From contig NW_020825289.1 of assembly GCF_003286085.1 (NCBI RefSeq), forward strand, positions 16,554,001-16,618,000: 64,000 nt of DNA. The letters run 5' to 3'. This stretch comes from Drosophila persimilis (Eukaryota; Arthropoda; Insecta; Diptera; Drosophilidae). The notes beneath the pieces were generated by a model, which saw nothing but the letters and a program-made list of their open reading frames with translations, was not told where the DNA came from and searched no databases. The first letter of the stretch is position 1; each line of letters starts with the position of its first letter. The translations under genes were made by a program, and so were the position numbers. Below, piece by piece: positions 24,401 through 38,901 of the stretch.

Positions 24401-27400
24401 CACCCAGCTCCTACCTCTCCCACCTCTCCCTCTCTCCCTCTCCCTGTGTATTCCGTGTTGCATATTTGCGTTAAGTGTTAGAGAAGCAACGCCTCGGATG
24501 GTGGATGATGCCTGGTGGGTGGTGGATCCCATTTCCAGCTCCATTTGGTATTTTGTTTATCTAGCACTCAATTTCGCAGTTTTAATGACAAACTGTCTTA
24601 CCTTGAAATTGCATGCGGGACGGGAGTCCCTTCCTCCGTACACACATATTTCTCTGTGTGCACACACACACACACCCCAGGACCCTGGACTTGAGCGACT
24701 TTGTTTGATTGCTTGGCTTGGCTTTTCTTGGCTTGGCCTGGCCTGGCTTGTCCTGGCTGTGGGGCCGGGAACTACTCCATGTTTGGATTGCACTCAAGGG
24801 TAAGCTTGTCCAGATCTGTACGCCCTGCGCTGGCTGTCTTTGTCAGCTGACACTCCTCTCCGGGCCACTGCCACTGGGAGAGAGCACTTGGCAAGTTTTA
24901 TTGTCTCAATGTCCACTTGGCTTTGGCCCCAAGACAGCTTAAAGCGCCCGAGGATGAGGAGAGGACTTCAAGAAGAAGAAGAAGAAAAGGAGCAGCAGCA
25001 GCAGCAGCAGCAGCAGAAGGTGATGTAAAGTCAAAGCTAACGCATTTTCCTTAATTTCCGGGAGCATGATTTCCAATTTTTCGCCGTAACATTTTCGTAC
25101 ACTTGTCGTATACGTAATATCGTGCCGAATAACGAAAAGGATGAATGGATGAATGGTTGGGGAGTGCCAAAAGGCATGGAATGGAATGGAAAGGAAAGCA
25201 AGTGAAGCAAGCTGATTGGAATTGCCTTTTGCGATGTCATCAATCATGCGTCGTTTTTCCACACGCCCAGGCAAAGATTTTTTGACAAGTGTCAATGCGA
25301 CAAGAGAATGAGAGATAAGCCAGCGAGCAGCGAGCGGCGAGAATATAAAAGAGAAGACAGTGGGACAGGGGGCTGTGGGGTGGTGTATGGTGGGGAAATC
25401 ACATGCAAAGTAAAATGTCGAACTTCTGACAGCAAGAAAATAAAACTTTTCATTTGTTTTTCCCTCTCTCTGGCACTGGCACTGCCACTGCCACTGGCAC
25501 TGCCATGTCCCTGTCTCTGTTCCCGAAACTGCTGTCAAAGTTTTAAATGTTTTAAACTCCTCGCACAGGTGACAGAGCAGGTGTCGGCCCGTCCGCCCAC
25601 TGCAGCCGGCGGCATGGCAGCTCCATTTCCGGTCGAGGTGCCTAGATCCGAGATATACTGGCAACGATCCTTGAGACTTACCCTTCACTGAGACGGTGAC
25701 ACTCTGCAGCACCTCCAGCTTCTTCTTGTTGGCCAGCGGCTGGCCCACGCACTTGTAGACGCCCGCATCCTGGTACATGACGTCCTTGAGCGAGAACTGG
25801 CCCGTCGGCTGGCTGCTCCCGTAGCCGAGGCCGCGCAGACGTGCCGAAATGGGATCCAAGTGCGACCAGCAGCCCAAAGAACCTGAAACGGGGAGACAGC
25901 GGGGTGGGGGGAAGATGAAAGTCATTTCGTAATTGAATTAATTGACTCCACCGGAGGCGGCAGGAGCCCAGGGCCAGGCGATGGCACGCAGGCTTTAATT
26001 TCTTTAATTGATGCGTTCTCTGGTTGACCTGCTCCACGCCCCCCGCCGCACTCCGCCCGCCGCCCGCCGCACGCCCCACCATTTGTCTATTTTCGCTCTT
26101 GTCCGAAAGCGGGCAAAGCAAATTGCACGCATAATTAATTTTCTATTGCGCTAATTAATGGCGAGGCCGTGGCCGGGGAGCGGGAAGCGGTCAGCGGGCA
26201 TCGATTGGGCCAGAGGAAAATGTAAATTGTAATTACAAGTCGGAGGCATTTGTCTCTGCCCCGTTCCCTTTGATGGTTCTGGGGCCCTCAAGGGGGCGGG
26301 GGGGTCTTACCTTGCGGACACTGCAGGGTGACGGCGCCGCCGAGCTGCACTTCCAGCTGGCCCTTGGGATTGTGCGAGGCGGCTGCCACGGACACATCCT
26401 GATCATCGGGCTCCGACGTCACATCCACCGAATCGTCTGCAAGAGGAAGAGAAAAAGCGAAATCATGATTTAAAAGTGGCAACGACATCAGCCGGGAGGG
26501 ATCAGGATCAGGCTGTCGGGAAATTGTCAAATGTGACGATATTTCAATGACAGAAAAGCAGGGGAAACGAGGGAAAGGGGGCTAACAAATTGCCGAGGCG
26601 CAGGGAGCACCTGAGTTGCCGTGCGATGAGTTGTCACTTCCGCTGGGAGTGTCGTCGGGAAAGTGAAAATCGCTGCTCTGCCAGCTGGAAAATTGGCCCA
26701 GTCTGAGTTGGCTGCAATCTCCTTGGCCGCAAATTCATAAATATATACTTTTTACGAGGCAAGCCCGTAACGATGCTTCATTCTAATTTCAGCGAAAGCA
26801 CAGAATTTATGCCACACACACACACACACACACCACACACACAGTCCCCTGTGCTCCCGTGTGCTGCTGTGGCTGTGGCTGTGGCAGGACCTGGCTTTAA
26901 ATTCCCTTCCGCCCTTTGTGTCGCATACTTTATGGCGCTGTTCATATTACGATATAAATAACAATTTGCCCCGACGTGTGCCCAAAAGTATGGGGCGGCC
27001 CTGCCAGCCGCTGCTTTGTCTGAGGCCGGATATCATAACAATAAGTTGCCAAGTGCCACAGGAGCTCCTGCCCCTGCTCCTGCTCCTGTGGGGCAGAAAG
27101 AATGGCGATGGCTATGATAAAAGGCAGAGTCGCCACCGTGAGCCCCACAAAGTGTTGCAACCTCAGAATCTAACGTCTCGTCTCGTCTCCAATCGGCTCT
27201 CAGGGCGACCATCAAATTAGCAGACCCAAAAGTGAGCCGCACAATTAACAAAAACTACTAATTACCAAAGGCCCAGGACCTTTGATCGAAGGGAGGGGGG
27301 CTGGGGTGGTTAGGGGAAACCCTTAAAGTTCCACAACACGACTGAGATTTCCAGCAGAGAGTGAGAGCTTTCCAGCAGAGTGGGGGGGAGGGGGCAGAGA

Positions 27401-30400
27401 GTCTGTCGGCAACAATTAATTGTAAGCTCATTTGGCCCTGAGACCCCTCGTCGCATGTCAATCAGCTGCCTCGGGAAGCCCAGGACAACGCAGGACGAGG
27501 CCATTCAGCCATCCCCTAGGCCAGCAGTCCACCCCTGTCGAGGATTTTATTGCTGACAATAGCGCAAAATTTCACCCCCCGACCGAAAGGGCGTGTTACT
27601 TAGTCAAAATCACGTAGTTATAAAATTTTTTATTGCCCCCACGAACAAAGGCAGACAAAGGACAGGCGGTGGGTGTCCTGCCGCTTTGACAGACTCAAGA
27701 ACGAAGTCCCTGTCCAACTGTCGGTGGGCGAAAATGTCTAATGAGCCCAGAGCTCAGCCCCAGCTCTAGCCAGAGATTTGTCAAATCGAGGCCAGGCGAT
27801 AAGGATATCCAGAGATAGAGAGAGGGAGTATCGTATCCTTCTCCATAAAGGAGGAAGTTTATCATTTGATAAATGCACCCAAGGACAGGAATCAAGCTAT
27901 GAGTGGGCGTCTCTGGCCTAACGATGCCCCAGAAAAGGAGTGTCTGTCCCCAAAGCAAACTCCTTCAATATTTCCCCCCCTCACGCACACTCACACGCAC
28001 ACGCACACGCACACGCACTCAGGCACACATTCATAATTTCCAACACTTGTTTCACGCATATTTTACTCAATGGCCATTCATAAAAGTTCTTGCCGAAGGG
28101 AAAAACAAATAACGAAAAAGCAAACAAATGTGCCTCAAGTACCGCCCATATGGCGACGCTGTATCGAATCGCAGACCGGAGAAAGTGATTCTCGAGGGAA
28201 GCAAGGAAGAGGCGCAGGCCTAGCAGGCGTATAAATCTCGACCCATGAGAACAACAAATACGAGTCTGAAGGGCAAACAAGAAGAATCAATATGCCACAG
28301 AGCGGAGGCGCACACAGACAAGAGGCTGAAGAGGCTGCTCGATTCTCGCCACCAATCATTAATCATAAAGCATCATCGTCAGCCAAGCAGTGGCCGGGGG
28401 GGTGGCTAGGGGCAGGGGGATTGTGGGTGAGTATTCGCCTGCCATAAACAGGACAGTCCCAAGTTCCTGGGAACTCGGAAGAACTTCCCTTCGACACCGA
28501 ACCCCACTCAGTGTGTTGTCAGGGCCATACCCTTCCCCCCCGTCCCCCATCCACCAGTCTGTGAGTGTGTGAATATGACAGCGAGTGGGAGGGTGAGTGC
28601 TATTCATGGTGCCGAAAAGAGCTTGGTGGCTGCTGCACGAAAAACTACACCTCAAAGTGCGGATTGCCGGATTGTATCAATCAGATTGAACCCATTCACT
28701 TGGCCGCGAATTTTAATGCGAAATCAGCTTAATTTCCCCACTTTTCTCCTTCCCCACTGCTCCTGGCTACTCATGAATATGAAGCCCTGCTGCATGCATC
28801 ATCATCTCTAGCAACAATCCTCTTAAGTTACAAGCTCTATAAAAAGAGAGCAGTGTGGAGGGAAGCAGCAGCTTTGATTGCGTTTGTGTCTTGGTTATAA
28901 ATTTTAATTTTTTCCCCCCCTCCCGCCGCGATGCAGCTCTCTGTGCCGTGGCGCCGTCATCTTGGGGGGATTTTCCTTGGAGCAATGGCATGAGGCGATT
29001 AATTTTCCATGAGTTGAAATTGAAGATGATTGCAGTGGAGGCGAAAACAAGAGCGGATCCGGCTGGCGACTGGCGGCTGGCTCTGCATGGGACTGATTGG
29101 AAGCCCAGAAGATGGGGGCTCAAGGAAATGCAAATTAGAGGGGAGAGGAGTAGTGCTGCTACTCGAAACCCTATCCATTAAAGATAAGCTCTTGACAAAT
29201 TCATGCTTATCCGAAACTCCACAAAAACTTGCGGCCATAAAGAAATACGAAAGAAACGCTCTACCCCCCAAGACATTTGTCCGCAATGAGTTTTTAATAC
29301 GGGAGTTTCTTTGGGGGGGCCGCCGCCCAAATGAGATTCTCTCGCGTTTCATTTGAGCCAACAACAAATAAAATTTTATTGAAAGTCCTTCCGGACAAGG
29401 CCTCGCAGCACATCACCCAAAACATAATCGCCGGCTATAAAAACAAAGGCAGAGCAAACAGAAAAACTAATAATCGTGCGCCCCGATAAACACTGGAATT
29501 CGAAGCTCGGACGAGGCCAGAAGCAGGACCACTTATAGGACCAGGAAAAGGGAGGATGCGTGCCCCATATCGCTGTCGTTGTCGTTGTCGTTGTGGCAGC
29601 AACAGCGGAATAAACAATAAAGTTAAACCGCGATAACCGGCACGACAAAGGATAATGTACAATACGAGCCAGGACATTTCCGATTAGCCAGAGGAATGCT
29701 CAGCCGCTCTGTCGCTCTCTCGCTCTGTGTCTGGGGCGGGCCTGGCAAATGCTTACGATAGCGTGTAAAATTAAATTTTATTGTAATTCCCATGGTCCTG
29801 CTTCTGCTCCTCCTCCTGTCGAGGCGGACAAATGTCCCTTCACATTTGGGGACTCCTTACGCCGAGGTCCGCTCTTTAAGTCGTTTTGTTTGCTTTTCTC
29901 GGGGGAAATGCACTTTCATAGCAGTTGTCGGAGAAAATTAGTTTAGTGCGAGGAAAATGCAATTTCCACATGCATTTTGGATGGGGGATTAGCCGCAAAG
30001 GACTCTCCAGAGGAGGCTTCAGGCATCCCAGAAGGCACTGAGCGGAGCAACGTCTTGTGGCAGAGTCAGGTATCAGCCACTTGAAGGCTATTAATAAAGT
30101 TTCTACCGTTTGAACCACATACAGAGATCCTGGCAAATCGATATCCCCGCCCCGCCCCCTTCCACGGCAAGGACACAAAACTTTCACTAATTGCACTTTG
30201 TTGGGGCCCGAACGGAGGAGTGGCTCACTCAACATTAATTAGCCTCAATGTTAACTTCAACTCATTAATGAGGCTGGCAAACAAAACTTCCCCGGCTTCT
30301 GGTTCTGGCTTTGGCTCTTTCTCTGGCTCTTGTTCTGCCTCCGACTCTGGCTTATGGCCGTACGGGTGCACCTGTGTGTTGGCCAAGTCAACAGCCGTCC

Positions 30401-33400
30401 ACGGATCGATCCTCGCCCCTTGGAGTCCGTCCCCATGTTGACGTACGTGTCAAATTAGCGACGTTTTAACAAGCTCGGTGCGTCCTGCATCCTTCAGACG
30501 GGCCAAATCAATCACGTGAAAGTGGCCGCGGCCGAGGCACATAAAAGTTTGAGCCACTGCCGCGAATTGCCTACTTTTGTGGCACGTCATGTCCTACAGG
30601 CACCCCACCACACCCCACCCCTCGCCAGTCGCCAGTCGCCAATCGCCAATCCCCAACCGCTCTCTGTGTCCTGCAGCTTTTGGTTTGGCATCGCTGATTG
30701 CTTTTTCATTGCATTTTGCCAGCGTTGTCCTCCGGTTTTTGTCGACGGCAAAGTTTTCTTTTCGCCAGCTACCTGTTTTCGCCTCCATTTTCCAGCTCAA
30801 TGGATGCAGCTTTTCCGGGGCGTGGGGTCCTGATTGGAGGGAGGTGTGTGGGGTAGGAACATATCGTCAGCAATTAAGCCAGCATTCAAACTTCTGTCTG
30901 GGATTTTGGTGTCGTTTTTCCCCCCCTCTCTCTCTCTCTCACTGTCTCGAATGAGATTTATCAGTTTTTTTCTCTGGCTCTACTTCAGCTCTCCCAAGGA
31001 TGGAAAAACCATAGAGTAAGAGGTAGAAAAGCGCCTTAAATTCTTTGCAATTTTCTTCAAAAATATTTCTTCATGCAGCCATTTATCATGGTCGGGCAGC
31101 TGTTTTATAGTTTATGACAGGCCAACCGCCCCTCTACCCCCCATACCACCATCCCACCCATCCCTTTAATACTATATCTTATAGATATTCCCTTCACACA
31201 CACTCTAGAAGGACGACCGGTGTCGTAAATGGGGTTTATATGCCGACTGTTGCCAGTTGGATTTGCCATTTCGGCAGTTCCTTCTCCAGTCCACCAGTCT
31301 GCGCTCCTTCAGCGCTCCTCCAGCGCTCGACTTCGATAAAACGTTTTACAAATTGATTTATGTGCTTAACATGCTGCCAGCTCAGCAGCCCCCCGCTGTC
31401 CCCGCTGCCCCCTCAGATTTTGGGGATCCCACAATTAGATTTCGCTGGAAAATCCACTAGAAAAGTTGCTCCTTCTTCCGCCCGCCATCGCCGCCATCAA
31501 TCATCGATAATGTCGATATGGCGGAGGCCGGACGACGTCGCTCTCCGTCACTTCTTGGCCTCCTTGGGCTCTTTTTGTTTTTTATTAATAAAGCATTTGT
31601 TTTCCCCATAATGAGCAGCGACAGGCGGCTGTCAAGAGTGCCACAAAAAGAGAAAAAAAAAAACCGAAGAGGCGAGAAGAAAAGATCCCTCCCCTGGGAC
31701 AGCGCCAGGGGGAGGGGAGGCAGGGTTCGAAAGACACAAAAAAAAAAGCTGGCAGCGGCACTTTGTCAATTCGGTATTACCAATATTTTATTCCATTTTT
31801 TGGCGTTTGTCTAGTTGGGATTTCGCACCCGGCATTCCGATTGATTGATGAGACTGTTTTTTTCTTGGAAGATTCGAAGATGTGTCCCAGGGGCGCGGCT
31901 GGGGGGCGGGGCGGGGCGTCTTCGCTTGAAGTTAGTTTTGATGCCCGGCTTTTGGGCCCGATTGCATTTGCCGTCTAATGAGGCTGCAAATGAGTTTCCT
32001 CGTGCCGAAAGGTGATTCGATTTGGTCGAAATCTTGGCTGCTTTTAGGCATATTTTCCAAACAAAGTGGCGCCTGTCAGCGGGCGAAAATTCAATAAAAA
32101 TATTTACAAGCATTAACACGCGTTGGGCGCGTAAAATTCCACTCTCCCCGGCCCCCAGTCCGCCACCCCCCCTCGCAAAATGGGAAAATATTGACAGCAA
32201 AATGGCGCGTAAGCATAAATAGTACGAGGATGGGGGGAAAAATGCCACAGACAGGGGGTTGACACGAGGCAACGGCACTCTCAGGCACCCACTAAATGCC
32301 ACTGCCAATGCCAATACAAATTTGCCACATTTTGCATATGGCTCTGAGGGTGGCGCCCCAAGCGCCGCAACATCCCCGAAAAAAATCGACGAAAAACCCA
32401 AACGCCATGTGCGAGGGCCGTAAAAAGTTTGTAGATTTCTAGAGTGCGGAGAGAGGGGAGAAACTAATGGGGAAAATATTATCACGCGCCATTTTTAAGG
32501 CAATTTCACGCATACGCGATCTAATTTATACTTGTGCTGAAAAAAGAAGGGGAGGACGCCAGGACTACTCACATCGCACGCTGAGGTAATAGCCAATCGA
32601 GGAGTACTGGAAGTTCAGATGACGGGATGTGCACTTGTACCAGCCGGAATGCTCGCGCCGTATCGATGTGAAGTTGAGGAAGCCATCGCCGGTCTGCGGC
32701 ACCTGCAAATATTTGAGAATCAGAGAACGTCATAAACGATGGTGGCCGATGGGATGTGGCATGATGGGACGAGCGTCGCCTCGTAATGCGTAAACAATTT
32801 TTGGTAATTAAGGCAAGGCAAATAGTTGCGGCCAAGTTTAGTCAACTCTACGAAAATCCATTTAAAACTTGCTCCTCTGCCAAAAATCATCACACAAAAG
32901 TACGAGGACGAGGCCGAGGCCGAGGCCGGCCTACGGACTAGACTTACCGGCGTGTCACCGTCGTCCTTCTGCCAGCGCGGCGTGCTCGGGGGATTCGAGT
33001 CGACGTCGCACTTGAGGCTAACTTCGATGCCCTCGCGGAGCGGATACCCAAAGCCAGGTGTGCGCGAGATGGCAAAGGATGGCGTATCTGCAAAGGATAT
33101 AACATATATATATGGTGTATAGCAGAGTATAGGAGACGGCAGGTGGTTCTTTCCGTTTGGCTCAAGATTTTGGGGCTGATTCTTTGGAGACTCTGTGGCA
33201 ACACCAACAGAATAGTTTTTTAATTAAAAAATTGCACTGCCAAGATGGAGAAACTTTTATAATTAAACTAAATGCAAATGTCTGGTCTCCGGAGTCCGGA
33301 GACACACCACAAGATGGAGTGCAAAGAGGATTCAAAGGCTGAGCCGTTGCTGAGCGAGTAGTTACAGTAGCTACCGTGTGCACAGTGTGTCCTGTGTGTG

Positions 33401-36400
33401 TCCTGTGTGTTGTCTGTCATGCTAGAAGTTAATTACAGCAGGCTTCAGCCTTTCAAATTATAAATCCGTAATGCCAGCCGAATTGCAGCTTCAAATTTCA
33501 ATCCCGAAATGCCAATCTAAAATCCATCTATCGACAGGACAACATCTACCCCTCCCCCCTCCCCTCCCCACCCGTGTGTGATTCGAGTATGTTTCAATTC
33601 ATTGCATATGCATTGTGCATAAATCAAATGTTTTTTAATTAGACTCTGAGAGAGAGAGAGCCTGTTACGAGTTTGGGCTCGCATTGATTTCAATCTTTTC
33701 AATTTTTCGGCGCGCCATCACTCGCCTTTGTGGGCTTTTGTTAGTAATGCAATTTGATTAGGTCTCCTCCCGGACAGGAGGGGGCAGGAACAAAGGACAA
33801 ATGAAATTTGTTTGCCGGTTGTTTGCCAAACTATTCAATAGAGATTCGGTTCGTGTCGATGTCTGTGTCTAGGTCTGGTTTTTGTGGCAGTGTCTGTGAC
33901 ATGCAGACAGCCGTCAGTCGTCAGACATCATACATATGTATGAATGGCCGGCCTTTTTGTGTGGTTAACCAGGGGGAAACGGGCAGCACAGAAGAAGTGT
34001 GTCTACCAATTTGTTGGCCAAAAATATTCCAAAAAGAGAGCCAAACATCGCTCAGCTTGCAGGCCCTTGATGTTGTTCCTTTTCGGGCAGATTGTTTTCA
34101 AACAAATTTCAAACCCATCTTATGAATCAATCAATGAATGCCTGTCTCTCCATGGGGATGAATTCCCATCACCAAATGGAAGCTAAATTTAAATGGGGAA
34201 AAACCCAGAAAACCCAATATTTCCCTGGCCTTTGAACGGATAACATTTTTAAAACATTTTTGCCGGTGGGACTGGGCCCAGGGATTTTTTATTCGTCTGT
34301 CAACTGTCTGCATAAAAATGCTACACAAATTACAGATACAGCTACAGATACAAATACAGATACAAATGAATAAAGATACAGTGGCAGTGGCAGTGGCCCA
34401 CCCACCTCTCCTCCTTCGACTGGCAGCTGGCAAAATGCTTTCATGTGTGTGCATTTTAATTTATACGACGGCCGGCCCCAACAGCAATGCCACTCCCCCT
34501 CCCCCTCCCCCTTCCCCGCCCCATCTGCATAAAAGGCAAAAACTGAATGAATCGGGAAACTTGTTCCTTCTTTTGTTGTTTAATATTGTGGTCGGGGTGG
34601 GGTAGAACGGGGCCCTGGGCTCGTTTTGCTGTTGTTATTGCGGTTTTTACAATTTTCATGCCTGGATAAAGCCCCACACCCACACACACACACACACACA
34701 GCACAAATCCCATACGGCTTTTCTACATTTTCCAATCATTTTGCTGGCCAACAGCCCCTCGACAGCCTCAACTAGTCGTGTACCTTGGCATTTGTCATGG
34801 CATTATGCGGCTTGACGGGCATTAATAAAGCAAATAACTGTGGCACTTTGTTCTGTGGCTCTACCCGATCGTGCCTGGTCTGGACCTAGTCTGGACCTCT
34901 ATGGGGACGTGGCTGTGGCTTTGTTACTGCCAATTAGTGTGAGTCCTTCTAATTGTCGCCTCACCTCGTCATCGTCATCGACATCGACATCGGTCATCCC
35001 ACTGCCATTGACCATTGATTTTCCTCTGTTTCTTTTTTTGTTTTTTTCTAGTTGCGATGGCAGCAGCTGGCTGGGGGCGGTGGGGGGGGAGCAATGCTGG
35101 ATTTCTGTTTTGATTCGATTTCATATGCGATGTGCGCGTAGCTGCTGAATGGTACAAAGCATTGATTGATGGCTTATTGAGAGAGCCAGCCAGGGGCGGC
35201 CCGGAGTCCCGAAGTCCCGGGAAAAAACAACGTACGTGCAACGATGTGCAGTGCAGTCTGTGGCACCGTCTAATGAGTGAGTATTCAAATATATGTAATC
35301 AGATTATTACCAATTCGGACGCTGAATGGTGATCTCGTTGTTTTTAGAGGCGTTTCGAAAGTTAATTTCATTAAAATCGCCATCAAAGTTCTCACCTTTC
35401 GCACTCATTAACGGCATCCATCGTTTGTCCCTTTGTTGTTATCCTTTCTATTTTCCGCTCTGTTATCTACCTGATTTCTGACCCTGGCACCACTTTATAG
35501 ATTGTTCATCAAACCTCGCACACTCCAGATCCGCCGCCTGTCCGCGTCCTCCATCGTATCCACGTTTTCCTGCTGCACTTTCAATTAATATAATTTCACC
35601 TTTGCTTTCTTTCTTTCCTTTGTATTTCTCGCTGCAGCTGCATAATAATACCCCCCCCCCCCCCCCCCCCCCCCCCCCACCTGGTGGCTGCTGGCGTGTG
35701 TTAACTTTAGCAATTTAACTTTTTAATCAACATTTGCTTTTTGGTTTTTACTTTTATTTACAGCCGCCACCAGTCCACCAGCCACCAGTCCAGTCCAGTC
35801 CAGTCCACTCTCGCTCTCATTGCTGTTCTACTGCCTCTGGTTCTGGCTCTGGCTCTGCTTCTGGCTCTGCTTCTATTTCTGCTAATTAAACAAGGTGAGA
35901 TATTCCCTTTGTTTGACTTTTATTCAAAACTTTTCCCCAGCAGAACAAATGAATGACTGACTGCCTCAGTGACTGACTGAATGACTTGTTGGACATTTGT
36001 TGGTCAAAGTTAAATGTAATTTAGTTATGAAATACTTAATTCGGCTCCCCTGAGTCTTGATTAAAGGGGAAAGCTCTCTCTCTCCCCTAGCTCTGGGAAA
36101 ATGGCACCCACAAGAGTGTGAGCTACTATAACCGACGACTATCAGAGCTCAATGCCTTTGGCTCCAAATGGATCTTTAGTCGTGGAACTTACATTGCACG
36201 TCCAGCAGGAGAGAGGCGTTCTGGCGTATCTTCAGGGTGGGATGCTCCATCACGCACAGGATTCGGGCGTTGTGATGTGCTCGATACACGGCCGCCAGAC
36301 GGGCCTCGCTCTTGGCCCCGCTGTTGATTTTGTAGCCATTCTTGTCCTGCTAAGAGAGGGAGAGGAGAAGTGGGGGAGAATGATTAAAATTCCATCACAT

Positions 36401-38864
36401 TTTAAGGCTAAACCGGCTATGGCGGGGTGGCTGGGGGGATCGTGGGTGGTATGGCCAATTAGTCTGGCCTGTTATCAGGCAGCGGCATCATTAATTTAAA
36501 TTAAAGTGACTCCCACACCTCCTCCCCCGTTGGGTTGGCAAGGTTTTCAATCAATCATCAGTTCATTCGGGTGTGCGGTGGTCTGTTGCGGTGCGGCGTG
36601 GTTTGGTGTGGCCTGCAGTTCGACCAGCAAAACACGCAAATTTGTGGCATTTAGGGTCTAAACGACACACAGCCACCCCCTACCTCAGCCCCACAGAGAC
36701 ACACTTCGATGTGCCTGACAGGTGGGGCCAGGGAGGGGGAGCATGTGCATTGCTTGACCAATATGTCTGCTTTTCATTATGCCCGAGTGCCAGACAAACA
36801 AATTTTGGGCCCAAACCGCAGCCAGAGGCAAGACCAAGCCAAGTCCTGGAGCCAGCCAGCCAGCCAGCCAGCCGGAGCAACCGCCCGGAAGATCCATTAT
36901 TTGAGCCAAGAGCCGCTGTTATCCACACCTAATGTGTGTGTTTCTGAGCAGTGCAGTGGCTGTGCCATTCCCACACCAACCACCACTTGTCCGGCCGACA
37001 GTTGCCACTCAATTTGTCTAATCGATTCGGATGCCAGACGGCCCCCTTACCCCTTACCTTCTCGTTCTTGATCTCCTCCAGCTCGAGCACCTCGGCGGAC
37101 ACCTTCTGGGCGTGCCGATCCACGCCCGGGCTGAGCAGCACCTCCCAGGTGAGCGTGGGCCGCGGATTGCCGCCCTCGCTGATGCAGGCCAGATTCAGTT
37201 CGGAGTTCTCCTTGACGGGCACAAAGATGTTGCCGGCGTCGAGGCGACGGGAGTCGATGAGCAGATACGGGGGCTTGGGGCGATCTGCAAGAAGCCCTTT
37301 TAGTGTTTGTCTAAACTTTTATGGCCCCCCCAAGTGGCTGTCATGAGGCCATGGTAATGCCATGGTACTTACCCAGAACCACCAGCTTGACGGGTCGGGC
37401 GTTCTCCGTGTAGCGGCGCGTGTTCTCCGCCTCGCACTGCCACTTGCCGTCGTCCTCCAGCATGACATTGGTGATGGTTAGCGCCCCATTAGCCTCCTTG
37501 ATGAAGCGGTAGTCGGTGACTCGGCTGGTGCGGTCCATGGCGTGGACGACCTGCAGTTGGATGAAGCGGATGAGAGAAAATAAGCTGTTTGCGTTTACTT
37601 CTTTGCGGCATAAAAACTAATGTCACTGGCGGAATTATGCAGAACGCCTTTTGTGAAACTTTTAATGCAGCGCATTAAATGCTCATAAATATGATGCTCT
37701 GACCCCCCGACTCCCCGTCTCTCCCCGTCTCAATGTGTCTACTAGCTGTCTCCTTCATGTCCGACCCCCGAGGCAAACAATTGCTTTTAATATTTTCATA
37801 TCCATTTATTTGCACTCGGGCATCGTTGGATTTTTATTGCACTTCATTTCATTTCGTTTCGTTTCGAAACAAACACAATAATGACAATTAAATGAGGCCG
37901 CATTCCCTGCCCTTCCCTGGTGGGATGTTATCCACTGATAATGTGGCAACAATGAACTGATGGCTTAAAAACTGTAACCAATAGTCGTGTGTGTGCTGGC
38001 TGGCCGTTCTCCGTCAGAGCTTAATGCAAACTGAAATTTATGGCCGCATTCAAATGATCCTCAAACCCAACAACAAAAGGGAAATTTCATAAAAATAAAT
38101 TTATGGTGAAAAAGTACTCGAATACAGATACAGATACAGATACGAGTATGTGGCTTAATGCGTTCAAGTGCCAATTAAATGTCTGGCCAAAAGTATGAGG
38201 GGGTCCAGGCATAATTTTAATTCCATTTCGAGTCGAAATGATTAACTTTTGGCATCGGATTACAAAAAAAAAAACAAAAAGGTGGAACACATTCCAAAGG
38301 GAGAGGCTTTATCCGCAGACCCTCCAAAAACAGTCCAACAACAACAAACAGGAAAGAATGGAGATCAGGGATATAGAAATACACAAAATATACATTCGAG
38401 GCGGGTATTTGTTTGCTGAACTTCCGCTTCCGTTGCGTTTTTGGGCCATTTCTGTTTTATGATTTTTCCATGGACACTTTCCCCCAAATGCAGTGCAAAT
38501 ATTTATGCGTGTATGCGATATCCCCCCGCCCCCCCTGCCATCGTTGTGTGCTACTTCCGTTGAGCATTTGCCGCAGTCGACGTGGCGGCGGCGGCCATTT
38601 GCTGGAAATTTATTAACCAGCGACGACTGGCAACTGGAAAGCTGGGAGCTGCGAAAAACTGCGAAAAACAGGCAACTGGCAAAGTGGAAACTGGATTTTG
38701 CTGTGGCTGTAGCTGTGGCTGTGGCTGTGGCTGTGCAGCGGGGCATTCAGTTGGAAATTTATGAGGTCGATGCCGGAGGTCCATGTCGCTGTCGATCCGA
38801 GAGTTTTTGGCCGCCGGCGGAGGCTCAAACCCGGCTCAGACCCGTCCTAGCCACCACCTGTCTG

Positions 38865-38901
<37 letters not shown>

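Larger units (their letters stand above)
14901..25681 (-). other. 10.8-kb intron of gene B
   Basis: I see no nested gene. It contains CA repeats at 18881-18911, a TG run near 19060, CT at 21439-21469, GA near 21308-21335, a 20-base C run at 23316-23335 and CAG at 24992-25017. Open frames on both strands are short and repeat-driven. Confidence 0.6.
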
